Part shown: positions 51,048 to 58,297 of the stretch, piece after piece
Layout: every line of letters starts with the position of its first letter
Position numbering within the stretch: position 1 is the stretch's first letter
Assembly: GCA_019261985.1 (NCBI GenBank)
Contig: JAFAQY010000058.1
Location: 1-58,297, forward strand
Reading direction: 5' to 3'
From: Bryobacterales bacterium
Lineage (GTDB): Bacteria; Acidobacteriota; Terriglobia; Bryobacterales; Bryobacteraceae
DNA length: 58,297 nucleotides
Made by a program: the position numbers and the translations under genes
Notes under the pieces: generated by a model
The model's database searches: none
Seen by the model: the letters and a program-made list of their open reading frames with translations, nothing else
What the model was told of the DNA's origin: nothing

Positions 51048-51923
51048 ATGTTTAGCCCTTCCTGGTTGCCTCCCAAAGATTTCGAACTATTGCGCTGGCT
51101 TTTCGTGCCGGGCGGCGGCTACGGCTTTGTCCTGGTTGGCCTGGCGCTACTCGAGCTGTTGATTCCACAGAACCGCCGGCGCTGGACTCGGGCTTCGCTC
51201 TTGAGCGGCGCCTATCTGCTGATGGCCGGGAAGCTGGGCATCTACACGGTAGCGGTGACACCGTTGATCCGTAAGCTGTGGTTGTACTTTAACCTGCCAT
51301 CGGCGCACCTCGACCGCATTCTGCCCCTGCCGCTTTACATGCTCGTGACCGTGCTGGTGGCGACGTTTCTGGGCTATTGGGCGCATGTGGGGCTGCATCG
51401 GATCCCTCTGCTTTGGCATATCCACAAGATTCACCATTCGCCCCGAAATCTTAACTGCGGCTCGGTCTATCACAAGCACTTTCTTGAGTTGATCCTCCAC
51501 ACGCCCGCTGCTCTCATCGCTTCTCTGGCCCTCGGCACCGACCTCGTCGCTCCGTTCGGCATCATCTTCATTCTCATTGATTTCGTGGGCCATTCAAACG
51601 TAAAGCTGAACTTCGGGAAACTGAGCTATGTCATTTCGACTCCTCAAGTACACAGAATTCACCATTCCCGCGAGCCGCGCCACTACGACAGAAATTTCGG
51701 CAATCAGTTCATGATCTGGGATCACGTGTTTGGCACGTTCTGCGACGATGTGGAGAATCCCCCGACGGGTCTCCTGGAGGAGATTCCGGAGAGCTTTGTA
51801 AAGCAACAGATTCTGCCGCTGGCTTGGATCGCGCGCGATATGGGGAGGCGTGTTTCGGGGCTTTTTACTAGCGCCGAAACCCCGCGGAATCGACGTGGCG
51901 AAAGCCGCGGATCCGGCTGTTAA
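51048..51923 (+). CDS. Sterol desaturase / fatty acid hydroxylase family protein
   Basis: 291 residues from the ATG at 51048; TTGs at 51024 and 51027 are in frame. About four membrane helices carry the di-iron histidine clusters HVGLH, HKIHH and HRIHHS, plus a histidine in GHSN, as in the family. Such enzymes hydroxylate or desaturate lipids. Its place beside the surface-sugar operon, in the opposite direction, gives no clear partner. The tail after SGLFTSAE is Arg/Ser-rich and poorly conserved. Confidence 0.88.
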   Translation: MFSPSWLPPKDFELLRWLFVPGGGYGFVLVGLALLELLIPQNRRRWTRASLLSGAYLLMAGKLGIYTVAVTPLIRKLWLYFNLPSAHLDRILPLPLYMLVTVLVATFLGYWAHVGLHRIPLLWHIHKIHHSPRNLNCGSVYHKHFLELILHTPAALIASLALGTDLVAPFGIIFILIDFVGHSNVKLNFGKLSYVISTPQVHRIHHSREPRHYDRNFGNQFMIWDHVFGTFCDDVENPPTGLLEEIPESFVKQQILPLAWIARDMGRRVSGLFTSAETPRNRRGESRGSGC

Positions 51924-52002
51924 CCAACCCGCGCGAGCCCGCCCCGAAATGGTATCCTGAGGCGAAGATCATGCGCGCACAGGCCGCGCTGCGCCGATAT
52001 GT

Positions 52003-52078
52003 GGGCGGCTAGCTCAGCTGGGAGAGCACGGCGTTCGCAACGCCGGGGTCGTGGGTTCGAATCCCATGCCGTCCACCA
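52003..52078 (+). tRNA. tRNA-Ala (anticodon CGC)
   Basis: 76 bases. The acceptor GGGCGGC pairs with GCCGTCC with one G-T pair; D arm GCTC/GAGC; anticodon stem CGGCG/CGCCG with loop TTCGCAA, so the anticodon CGC reads GCG; T arm GTGGG/CCCAT with loop TTCGAAT; encoded CCA end. All stems are complete. Confidence 0.97.
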
Positions 52079-52115
52079 ATCCAACATATTCATTCTGCCT
52101 GCGTGGTGGAAAGGT

Positions 52116-52164
52116 CGGCAGGCGGGTTGGCAACCCGCCGCAGGTTTGGCAACCTGCCCCACTT
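52116..52164. repeat. GTGGGGCAGG-family repeat
   Basis: CGGCAGGCGGGTTGGCAACC, CGCCGCAGG and TTTGGCAACCTGCCCCAC. Almost the same words as 322-360. It lies between the tRNA and the GT-C fusion stop. Confidence 0.85.
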
Positions 52165-52173
52165 GTGATCCCT

Positions 52174-54891
52174 TTACTCTATTGGCAGCGAACTCTTGTT
52201 CGAGTAGATGGTCTCGCCCTCCACAACTACGCCTGCGGAGAGGGGAACATCCTGACCGGGTGGCGTGTCGCGCGGGATCTCGAAAGAAATCTCCACGACT
52301 CCCTTCATCGCAGTGGCATATTTGGCGGAAATCATCCGGGCCCCGCGATCTGCCACTTTGACGATGAGCTGCTGCGTGGGTTCCGAATCAGCGGCGACGA
52401 CTCCCAGTCCATTCAAGTGCGCCGGCGGGTGTCGCCATGACAGAAACAGCAGTTGTTGGCTCACAGGCCCAAGACCCGTCGCGAACAGCCGCAGGGTATC
52501 GCCACGATGCGCGGGATGTTCCAGGTCCACCAGGCTGCCGCCGGCGCGCATGACAATTCCCCGAAGTTTCGAATCGGACATACGCAATTGAAAAATTCCG
52601 GGAGTTGCGGGCAGAACTTGCACCTGCTTGTCGAAGACCCATTTGCCCGCGCGAATGCTCACTGGAACCGGGCCGGCCGGAACGTCAGGAGGTATTTGCA
52701 AAGTGATCGCTTGGTGGCCGCCGAACTCGGATACGCCAATCACATCGGCAGGCCGACCCGCGAATTGGATGGCAAGGTTACCTTGCAAAGCGGTGGCGCT
52801 AGAGGCGCTGCCGGGAGCGAATTCTTCGCCGTATTCAGTGGAGACGTTGGCAAGGTGCACAGGCAACGTACCCAGCAACGAGGAACCCGCCGTTCCGTGG
52901 AGGCCGGGAACGAAATTTGCGCCCATGAGGACCGCGATGCCTCCTGGGCTTACGCCAATTCGCAGATCCTCGCGCCGGCCTGCCGCATTGGCGATCGCGC
53001 TGATAATAGGCCGGTCGAACGGGACCAGCTGATCCGGCGCGTTGTCAGGATTATAAAGCCAGAATTGACGGTCGGGATAATACTGAATCAGTTCCTTGTT
53101 TTCGTCGCCCATATCGCGTGCCCAGATCGTCTGGGATTTATCGATATTGGCCTCATTGAAAACGATTCCATTATGAAAGGAATGGCGGTCGCTATAGCGA
53201 ACCAACACAACGTGTTTTCCCGTCTTAAGATATTGCGCCACTTGATGCCTGGGAGTATCGGTGGCGGCAACAAGCCATGGTGCGAGGATGCCGGCAAGCA
53301 TCGTCGGGAGGCCGCTCAGTCCGATCAGTAAAACCAGTACCCGCGACGCGCAGGCTCCGGCGCGATACGCGCGAATCCTCACCGCGCGAAGACATCGCAG
53401 ACCCAACACGGCAAGTAAGACGGTCAGCGCGCAGAGCGGGGCGGCATAGTGGGGAAAGAAGAACGGGTAGAGAGAGCCACCCGCCAACACAGCCGCTCCC
53501 GCTAATAAGGCGATGCGCAAGCGAGCGTTGCGCCAAAGAAACGCTAGAAATACAAGTGGCACAGTCAGAAGCGGTTGAAAGTAAAAATCCCAGAAAACCT
53601 TTAGGCGCGCGGCCTCTCCGTTTTGTGGCAGCCGTCCTTCGTGCGCGTCCAATTGCCAATGGAAAACGTCTTCGATGTCTTTCTGACGGTGTATTCCTGG
53701 AGCATCGATAATCGCCGGCTGCCAATAAAAACGCTGAGGGGTGCCGTAGATTTTTTGGTGAATGACGTAGGGCATTCGGAAAGCATTCCCGGTGACGCGC
53801 CAATTGTAAATTGCCGTTCCCGCTGCAAGCAGCGTAACCGCGGCGGCTAGAGGAAAGACGTTCGAGAGGCGCAGGCGAGCAGAAACGTCTCGCGACCGAA
53901 TGAGCCACACCAAGAGCCAGACGATCAGCGGAATCGCAAACAACAGGCCCTCATAGGGCCGGCTTTGGGCTAAGATCGCGAGGCCAAGTCCAAACAGGAG
54001 GGCATCTCGCACCCGTGGCCGTCTGATGATCCGCGGCAATGCCCCCAACAGCAACGCTCCGCCAAGCGCCGCGGTTGCACCGCCCCAATAGTTATTCATC
54101 CAGGGGCTGAAGATTCCGAAACGCCAGCCGGCCAGCAGACCTCCCAAAAAGGCCCACTTCGGAGGAACCCAAGCTTGCAGCATCCAACAGATCGTTCCAC
54201 ACATCAACGCCACGGTAAGGCATACTCCCACCCAAGGGGTTACGCCGATGATTTCGGGGATGGCGAGTAGAATGGCCGAGGCGATTGGATAGATGGAGGT
54301 GTAAGTAGGCTGCTGCAGGACATAGATACCCTCGAAGAATCGCCACAAGGGATGTGTAGGATTCGTGAGGCGGCCCGATGCAAATGTATTGGCCAGCAAA
54401 AGATAACCGAATTCGTCCGCAATTATGGGCTCCGGGACCCCGAGAATCGGAAGCAGAGCCAATCGAATCAGGACTGGGAATAAGGCGCAAAAAACGATCG
54501 CCCGGCGGCGATGATTCGCGAAAGTGCTGACCTTATTCTCCATTTGCACTAGCCAATGTGCCCTAAACCTCGGAAACGTAAGCACGATTCCAAGACATAA
54601 GGCTGCGGCGATCCACTCGAATATGTCCCTGGTGGACGGATCGAACAGAGGCATGGCGACGTCGGAGAGAGTGCGCGAGTGTGCGGGATCGGCAATATAC
54701 GGATTTCCGATTCGCGCAGCCAGGTAGATTGCAAACAGGCTCGCGCCCCCGATGAGCCATGCCTTCCAATTCGCCCGCGAGATGAGGCGGCTGACCTTGG
54801 GGGCCGCGTCTTGTGAACCGCGTTTCACTGAAAAGCGCCTCGGCCGAGCCGGACGGCTCCTGTGTTGGACACGCTTCCCCTTGGTGGTCAT
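52174..54891 (-). CDS. GT-C membrane protein fused to a Solibacter TIGR03437 domain
   Basis: 905 residues. A basic N-terminus, then about eleven membrane helices up to residue ~520. The first loop motif ADEFGYLLLANTFASGRL and PTHPLW resembles GT39-like transferases. A soluble stretch (about 525-640) leads to a C-terminal TIGR03437 domain (about 665-905) with GDTLRLFATGLGPVS, QLIVKVADRGA and a final YSNKSSLPIE. The extracytoplasmic domain may bind the acceptor or cell wall. It is divergent from the ribosomal block. A TATAAC lies eight bases before the ATG. Confidence 0.78.
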   Translation of the reverse strand: MTTKGKRVQHRSRPARPRRFSVKRGSQDAAPKVSRLISRANWKAWLIGGASLFAIYLAARIGNPYIADPAHSRTLSDVAMPLFDPSTRDIFEWIAAALCLGIVLTFPRFRAHWLVQMENKVSTFANHRRRAIVFCALFPVLIRLALLPILGVPEPIIADEFGYLLLANTFASGRLTNPTHPLWRFFEGIYVLQQPTYTSIYPIASAILLAIPEIIGVTPWVGVCLTVALMCGTICWMLQAWVPPKWAFLGGLLAGWRFGIFSPWMNNYWGGATAALGGALLLGALPRIIRRPRVRDALLFGLGLAILAQSRPYEGLLFAIPLIVWLLVWLIRSRDVSARLRLSNVFPLAAAVTLLAAGTAIYNWRVTGNAFRMPYVIHQKIYGTPQRFYWQPAIIDAPGIHRQKDIEDVFHWQLDAHEGRLPQNGEAARLKVFWDFYFQPLLTVPLVFLAFLWRNARLRIALLAGAAVLAGGSLYPFFFPHYAAPLCALTVLLAVLGLRCLRAVRIRAYRAGACASRVLVLLIGLSGLPTMLAGILAPWLVAATDTPRHQVAQYLKTGKHVVLVRYSDRHSFHNGIVFNEANIDKSQTIWARDMGDENKELIQYYPDRQFWLYNPDNAPDQLVPFDRPIISAIANAAGRREDLRIGVSPGGIAVLMGANFVPGLHGTAGSSLLGTLPVHLANVSTEYGEEFAPGSASSATALQGNLAIQFAGRPADVIGVSEFGGHQAITLQIPPDVPAGPVPVSIRAGKWVFDKQVQVLPATPGIFQLRMSDSKLRGIVMRAGGSLVDLEHPAHRGDTLRLFATGLGPVSQQLLFLSWRHPPAHLNGLGVVAADSEPTQQLIVKVADRGARMISAKYATAMKGVVEISFEIPRDTPPGQDVPLSAGVVVEGETIYSNKSSLPIE

Positions 54892-55084
54892 CGTTAGTAG
54901 TTATAGGGGATTCTAACGGGTCATCAATGTTGTTGCAAATATAAAACGCTAATTCCCGGATGTTAGTCGCCATGTGCGCGACGGCAAATGAGGCCTAGAT
55001 CTGGACCGAGTGCATTCAACCGTGGCAACCGGTTTCACTGGATTCGCGAAGGATTTGGAGCATCTTCACGCTCGCCACTGCCGT

Positions 55085-55120
55085 TTGACAAGCCTTTTCC
55101 CAATCGGCTACTCTATATAA
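55085..55120 (+). promoter_or_regulatory. Candidate promoter of the rplM operon
   Basis: A perfect TTGACA (55085-55090) precedes a TACTCT-TATATAA -10 region (55109-55120). The leader to the ATG at 55191 is about 65 bases. The remainder of 54892-55190 shows no gene. Confidence 0.5.
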
Positions 55121-55190
55121 CCAGAGAAGCTCGCCCGAGCGCGCCGCGCGCGGCGTGGTATGCGCTAAACTCTTAATAAGGTCTTTTTTG

Positions 55191-55634
55191 ATGAAAACCG
55201 CTATACCCTCGATGGCCGGTCTGGTGCGCCAGTGGCGCGTGATTGACGCCGACGGCGAAGTCCTCGGCCGCGTCGCGAGCAAAGCCGCAATGGTCCTGAT
55301 GGGCAAGAATAAGCCCAGCTACACTCCATTCTTGGATACCGGCGATCACGTCATCGTCGTAAATGCCGACAAGATCAGGCTTACGGGCCGCAAGGAAGAG
55401 CAGAAGGTTTATCGCCGCCACTCGGGCTATCCGGGCGGCCTAATCGAAACCAACGTTCGCACCGTGCGTCAGACCCGGCCGGTGAAGATAATCGAAGATG
55501 CGATCCACGGAATGCTTCCGAAGACCAAATTGGGCAAGCAGATGTACCGGAAGCTCAAGGTTTATGCGGGTCCCAAGCACCCGCACCAGGCGCAGCAGCC
55601 GGTTGAAATGGCAGTCAGCAGCCCGTCGAAATGA
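55191..55634 (+). CDS. rplM: 50S ribosomal protein L13
   Basis: 147 residues from the ATG at 55191; a GTG at 55155 adds 12 non-conserved residues. Family blocks: RQWRVIDADGEVLGRVAS, LMGKNKPSYTPFLDTGDHVIVVNADKI, HSGYPGG and HGMLPKTKLGKQMYRKLKVY. Binds 23S rRNA early in assembly of the large subunit. It heads the rplM-rpsI pair, and rpsI follows 25 bases later. Confidence 0.97.
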   Translation: MKTAIPSMAGLVRQWRVIDADGEVLGRVASKAAMVLMGKNKPSYTPFLDTGDHVIVVNADKIRLTGRKEEQKVYRRHSGYPGGLIETNVRTVRQTRPVKIIEDAIHGMLPKTKLGKQMYRKLKVYAGPKHPHQAQQPVEMAVSSPSK

Positions 55635-55659
55635 CGGCTAAACAGGTAGAAAAGGAAAC

Positions 55660-56052
<393 letters not shown>

Positions 56053-56160
56053 ATGAGTCTGTTTCTGCGCGCCATCGCAGTACGTGGCGTGCTCCCATCC
56101 ACCCCCAAGCCGCAAATTCCGCTTTGGGCCGCGGCGCGGGTTCTAAACCACATTCACAAG

Positions 56161-56166
56161 AGGAGG
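56161..56166 (+). promoter_or_regulatory. Ribosome binding site AGGAGG deciding the rpsB TTG start
   Basis: A perfect AGGAGG lies four bases before the TTG at 56171 (TTTT spacer), and about 19 bases before the next ATG at 56186, so it favours the TTG. Confidence 0.6.
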
Positions 56167-56170
56167 TTTT

Positions 56171-57064
56171 TTGCCGTCCATTAGCATGAAGGAATTGCTC
56201 GAAGCCGGCGTTCATTTCGGGCACCAGACCAAGCGCTGGAATCGAAAGATGAAAGAGTACATCTTTGGCGAACGTAACGGTATTTACATCATCGACCTGC
56301 AAAAAACGCTGAAGCTTTTTAAAGATGCTATGCGTTATGTGGGCGAAATGGCCGCGCAGGGTAAGACCGTGTTGTTCGTCGGCACCAAGCGCCAGGCGCA
56401 AGAGGCAGTCGCCGAGGAAGCCGGGCGATGCCAGCAGTACTACGTCAATCAACGATGGTTGGGCGGCCTGCTCACGAACATGAGCACCGTGCAGCGCTCC
56501 ATCAAACGCCTGAAGGATCTGGACGCGATGGCCGCCGAAGGCAACTGGGACGGCCGCGCGAAAAAGGAAGTGATCCGCTTGGAGCGGGAGCGCAAGCACC
56601 TGAATCAAAACCTGGCCGGCATCAAGGAAATGAACGGCCTGCCGGACTTGCTGTTCGTCATCGATTCCAATAAGGAGAGCATCGCGGTCGACGAGGCGCG
56701 CAAGCTTGGCATCCCAGTGGTGGCGGTTGTCGACACCAACTGCGATCCCGACAAAGTGGACTACGTCATCCCCGGCAATGACGACGCGCTGCGCGCAATC
56801 CGCCTGTTCACCATTAAGGTCGCGGACGCCGTAGTCGAAGGACGCCAGCTCGCGACCGAGCAGGACTTCACGGCCGAAAAGATCGTCACCGGCGATGAGA
56901 CGCCTGTCGAAGAGATTCCTGAATACTCGCAGTACGTCGACCCGAAGTACAACGAGCAGCTAATGTCGGAGAGCATGCCGGACGAGGATCTGCCGTCGAT
57001 GTCGCTGCCGCGTAAGGGCCCGGCTTCGGAAGTAGTGGAAGAAGCTACCATCCGGAACCAGTAG
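56171..57064 (+). CDS. rpsB: 30S ribosomal protein S2
   Basis: 297 residues from a TTG. Homologues begin [20 protein letters not shown], so the TTG fits better than the internal ATG. Conserved blocks: [62 protein letters not shown] and VVDTNCDPD. The acidic tail after about residue 245 is lineage-specific. Its 118-base leader after rpsI has no gene. Confidence 0.97.
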   Translation: MPSISMKELLEAGVHFGHQTKRWNRKMKEYIFGERNGIYIIDLQKTLKLFKDAMRYVGEMAAQGKTVLFVGTKRQAQEAVAEEAGRCQQYYVNQRWLGGLLTNMSTVQRSIKRLKDLDAMAAEGNWDGRAKKEVIRLERERKHLNQNLAGIKEMNGLPDLLFVIDSNKESIAVDEARKLGIPVVAVVDTNCDPDKVDYVIPGNDDALRAIRLFTIKVADAVVEGRQLATEQDFTAEKIVTGDETPVEEIPEYSQYVDPKYNEQLMSESMPDEDLPSMSLPRKGPASEVVEEATIRNQ

Positions 57065-57076
57065 GACACACGAGAA

Positions 57077-57104
57077 GCAGTAAGACAAGCCTCAGCTTGT
57101 CAAA
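57077..57104. repeat. Degenerate half-copy of the AAGCTTCAGCTTGTCC palindrome
   Basis: TAAGACAAGCCTCAGCTTGTC resembles the left arm at 39782-39805 but lacks the right arm. It lies between rpsB and tsf. Confidence 0.5.
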
Positions 57105-57148
57105 GCAGTCGCAGTATGGCGCTCTTAGTGTAATCAAAGTTAACTTTT

Positions 57149-57757
57149 ATGGAAATCAGCGCACAATTGGTAAAACAGCTCCGCGAGAAGACCGGAGCCG
57201 GAATGATGGAATGTAAATCTGCCCTGGTAGACGCCAAGGGCGACGCGGCAGAAGCCGAAGTGATTCTGCGAAAGAAGGGCATCGCGCGCGCGGCCGGGAA
57301 AGCCACGCGCTCGACCAAGCAGGGCGTCATCGCCAGCTACATTCATCCGGGCGCGCAGCTTGGCGTATTGATCGAGGTGAATTGCGAGTCGGACTTCGTG
57401 GCCCGCACGGAGGACTTTCAGGCCCTGGTGCACGACCTCGCCATGCAGGTGGCGGCGGCCGATCCGCAGTTTCTGCGCAAAGAGGACGTGACGGAAGCCG
57501 CGCTCGCCAAGGAGCGGGAAATTCAACGCGCCCGCGCGCTTGCCGAGGGCAAGCCCGAGAAGATGGTCGATAAGATTGTCGACGGGCGGATGAACAAATA
57601 TTACGAGGAAGTGTGCCTGATGGAGCAGCCCTTCATCAAGGAAAACACCACCACAATCTCCGATCTGATTAAACAGAAAATCGCGAAGCTAGGCGAGAAT
57701 ATTTCTGTGTCGCGATTTGTGCGCTACAAGGTCGGCGACACCGCGCCCTCGGAATGA
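57149..57757 (+). CDS. tsf: Elongation factor Ts
   Basis: 202 residues, the short form of EF-Ts, with no extended C-terminal half of the E. coli type. The N-terminal UBA-like domain reads LVKQLREKTGAGMMECKSALVDAKGD, followed by the core IEVNCESDFVARTEDFQ. EF-Ts reloads EF-Tu with GTP. It follows rpsB in the standard order. No Shine-Dalgarno is obvious before the ATG. Confidence 0.96.
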   Translation: MEISAQLVKQLREKTGAGMMECKSALVDAKGDAAEAEVILRKKGIARAAGKATRSTKQGVIASYIHPGAQLGVLIEVNCESDFVARTEDFQALVHDLAMQVAAADPQFLRKEDVTEAALAKEREIQRARALAEGKPEKMVDKIVDGRMNKYYEEVCLMEQPFIKENTTTISDLIKQKIAKLGENISVSRFVRYKVGDTAPSE

Positions 57758-57791
57758 CGGCGATGAACGTTGAGGTGAAGCACGCTTCAAT

Positions 57792-57900
57792 GGTGGAGCA
57801 GGCTTCAGCCTGCAACGGGGACTTTAGTCCCCGCCGCCCGGCTGTCGAAAATGCGACGCGGCGGCTGAAGCCGCCGTTGCAGGCTGAAGCCTGCGCCACC
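57792..57900. repeat. Palindromic repeat between tsf and pyrH
   Basis: Arms GGTGGAGCAGGCTTCAGCC (starting 57792) and the inverse ending CCACC at 57900 match over 27 bases with one mismatch. Inside are GGGGACTTTAGTCCCC and GGCGGCTGAAGCCGCC. It ends 16 bases before the pyrH GTG. Confidence 0.92.
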
Positions 57901-57912
57901 GAGAGTCTCTAA

Positions 57913-58297
<385 letters not shown>

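Noticed and set aside
51999-52361. Plus-strand coding frame over the tRNA
   Set aside because: It overlaps the complete tRNA-Ala gene and a repeat.
55120-55190. L13 autoregulatory leader RNA
   Set aside because: The leader is short and I could not draw a structure matching a known L13 leader.

Overview
The window reads as a moderately GC-rich chromosome segment of an Acidobacteriota soil bacterium of the Bryobacterales / Solibacter type. That placement is inferred from protein families: Solibacter-type TIGR03437 domains (2240-3799 and the C-terminus of 52174-54891), two DUF1552 proteins and a DUF1592 protein, a GWxTD protein, and many secreted proteins with Tat or Sec signals. No rRNA gene is present to confirm it. 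One tRNA, tRNA-Ala(CGC), lies at 52003-52078.

Layout. 1-186 is the start of a transposase cut by the window edge. 369-5933 holds an efflux adaptor, a TIGR03437 secreted protein, tsaB, a small monooxygenase-like protein and an MbfA-type membrane ferritin. 5970-8372 is a two-gene lipid unit (FAD reductase and cyclopropane fatty acid synthase). 8569-10493 is a membrane protein followed by an ECF sigma and anti-sigma pair. 10584-12930 has a cytochrome c/PHM-like copper protein and thiG. 13276-20739 carries a GWxTD protein, a beta-barrel protein, an FHA-GAF-PP2C phosphatase, a PLP decarboxylase and a DoxX protein. 20743-24111 has a GT-C membrane protein, a BON lipoprotein and an epoxide-hydrolase-like protein. 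24300-27498 is a DUF1552 plus ankyrin pair. 27784-35338 has a glyoxalase-fold protein, a moxR-DUF58-BatA operon, two beta-propellers and a RodZ-like protein.

35417-37422 is a glycosyltransferase and a methyltransferase. 37527-43371 is a tight operon VOC - ankyrin - DUF1592 - DUF1552, the complete relative of the 24300-27498 pair. 43505-50735 (minus strand) is a surface-sugar operon: C-methyltransferase, rfbF, rfbG, small membrane protein, GT-C protein, tyvelose-epimerase-like SDR and GT2. It looks built to make a CDP-linked, possibly C-methylated 6-deoxyhexose. 51048-54891 has a sterol-desaturase-like protein, the tRNA and a GT-C/TIGR03437 fusion. 55191 to the end is the conserved rplM-rpsI-rpsB-tsf-pyrH block.

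The most unusual layer is the repeats. At least five families of dispersed palindromic or tandem elements sit between and sometimes inside genes. One perfect 24-bp-arm palindrome encodes most of the signal peptide of the DUF1592 protein (39782-39837). A CAGTTNT heptad palindrome supplies the last 19 residues of an FAD reductase (5935-6028). A palindromic element at 12951-13169 carries an internal minisatellite of about 19 bp. Another separates tsf from pyrH. A second genome-wide signal is a TAnnnT hexamer 6-7 bases before the start codon of several genes that mostly lack a well-spaced Shine-Dalgarno, which suggests leaderless transcripts.
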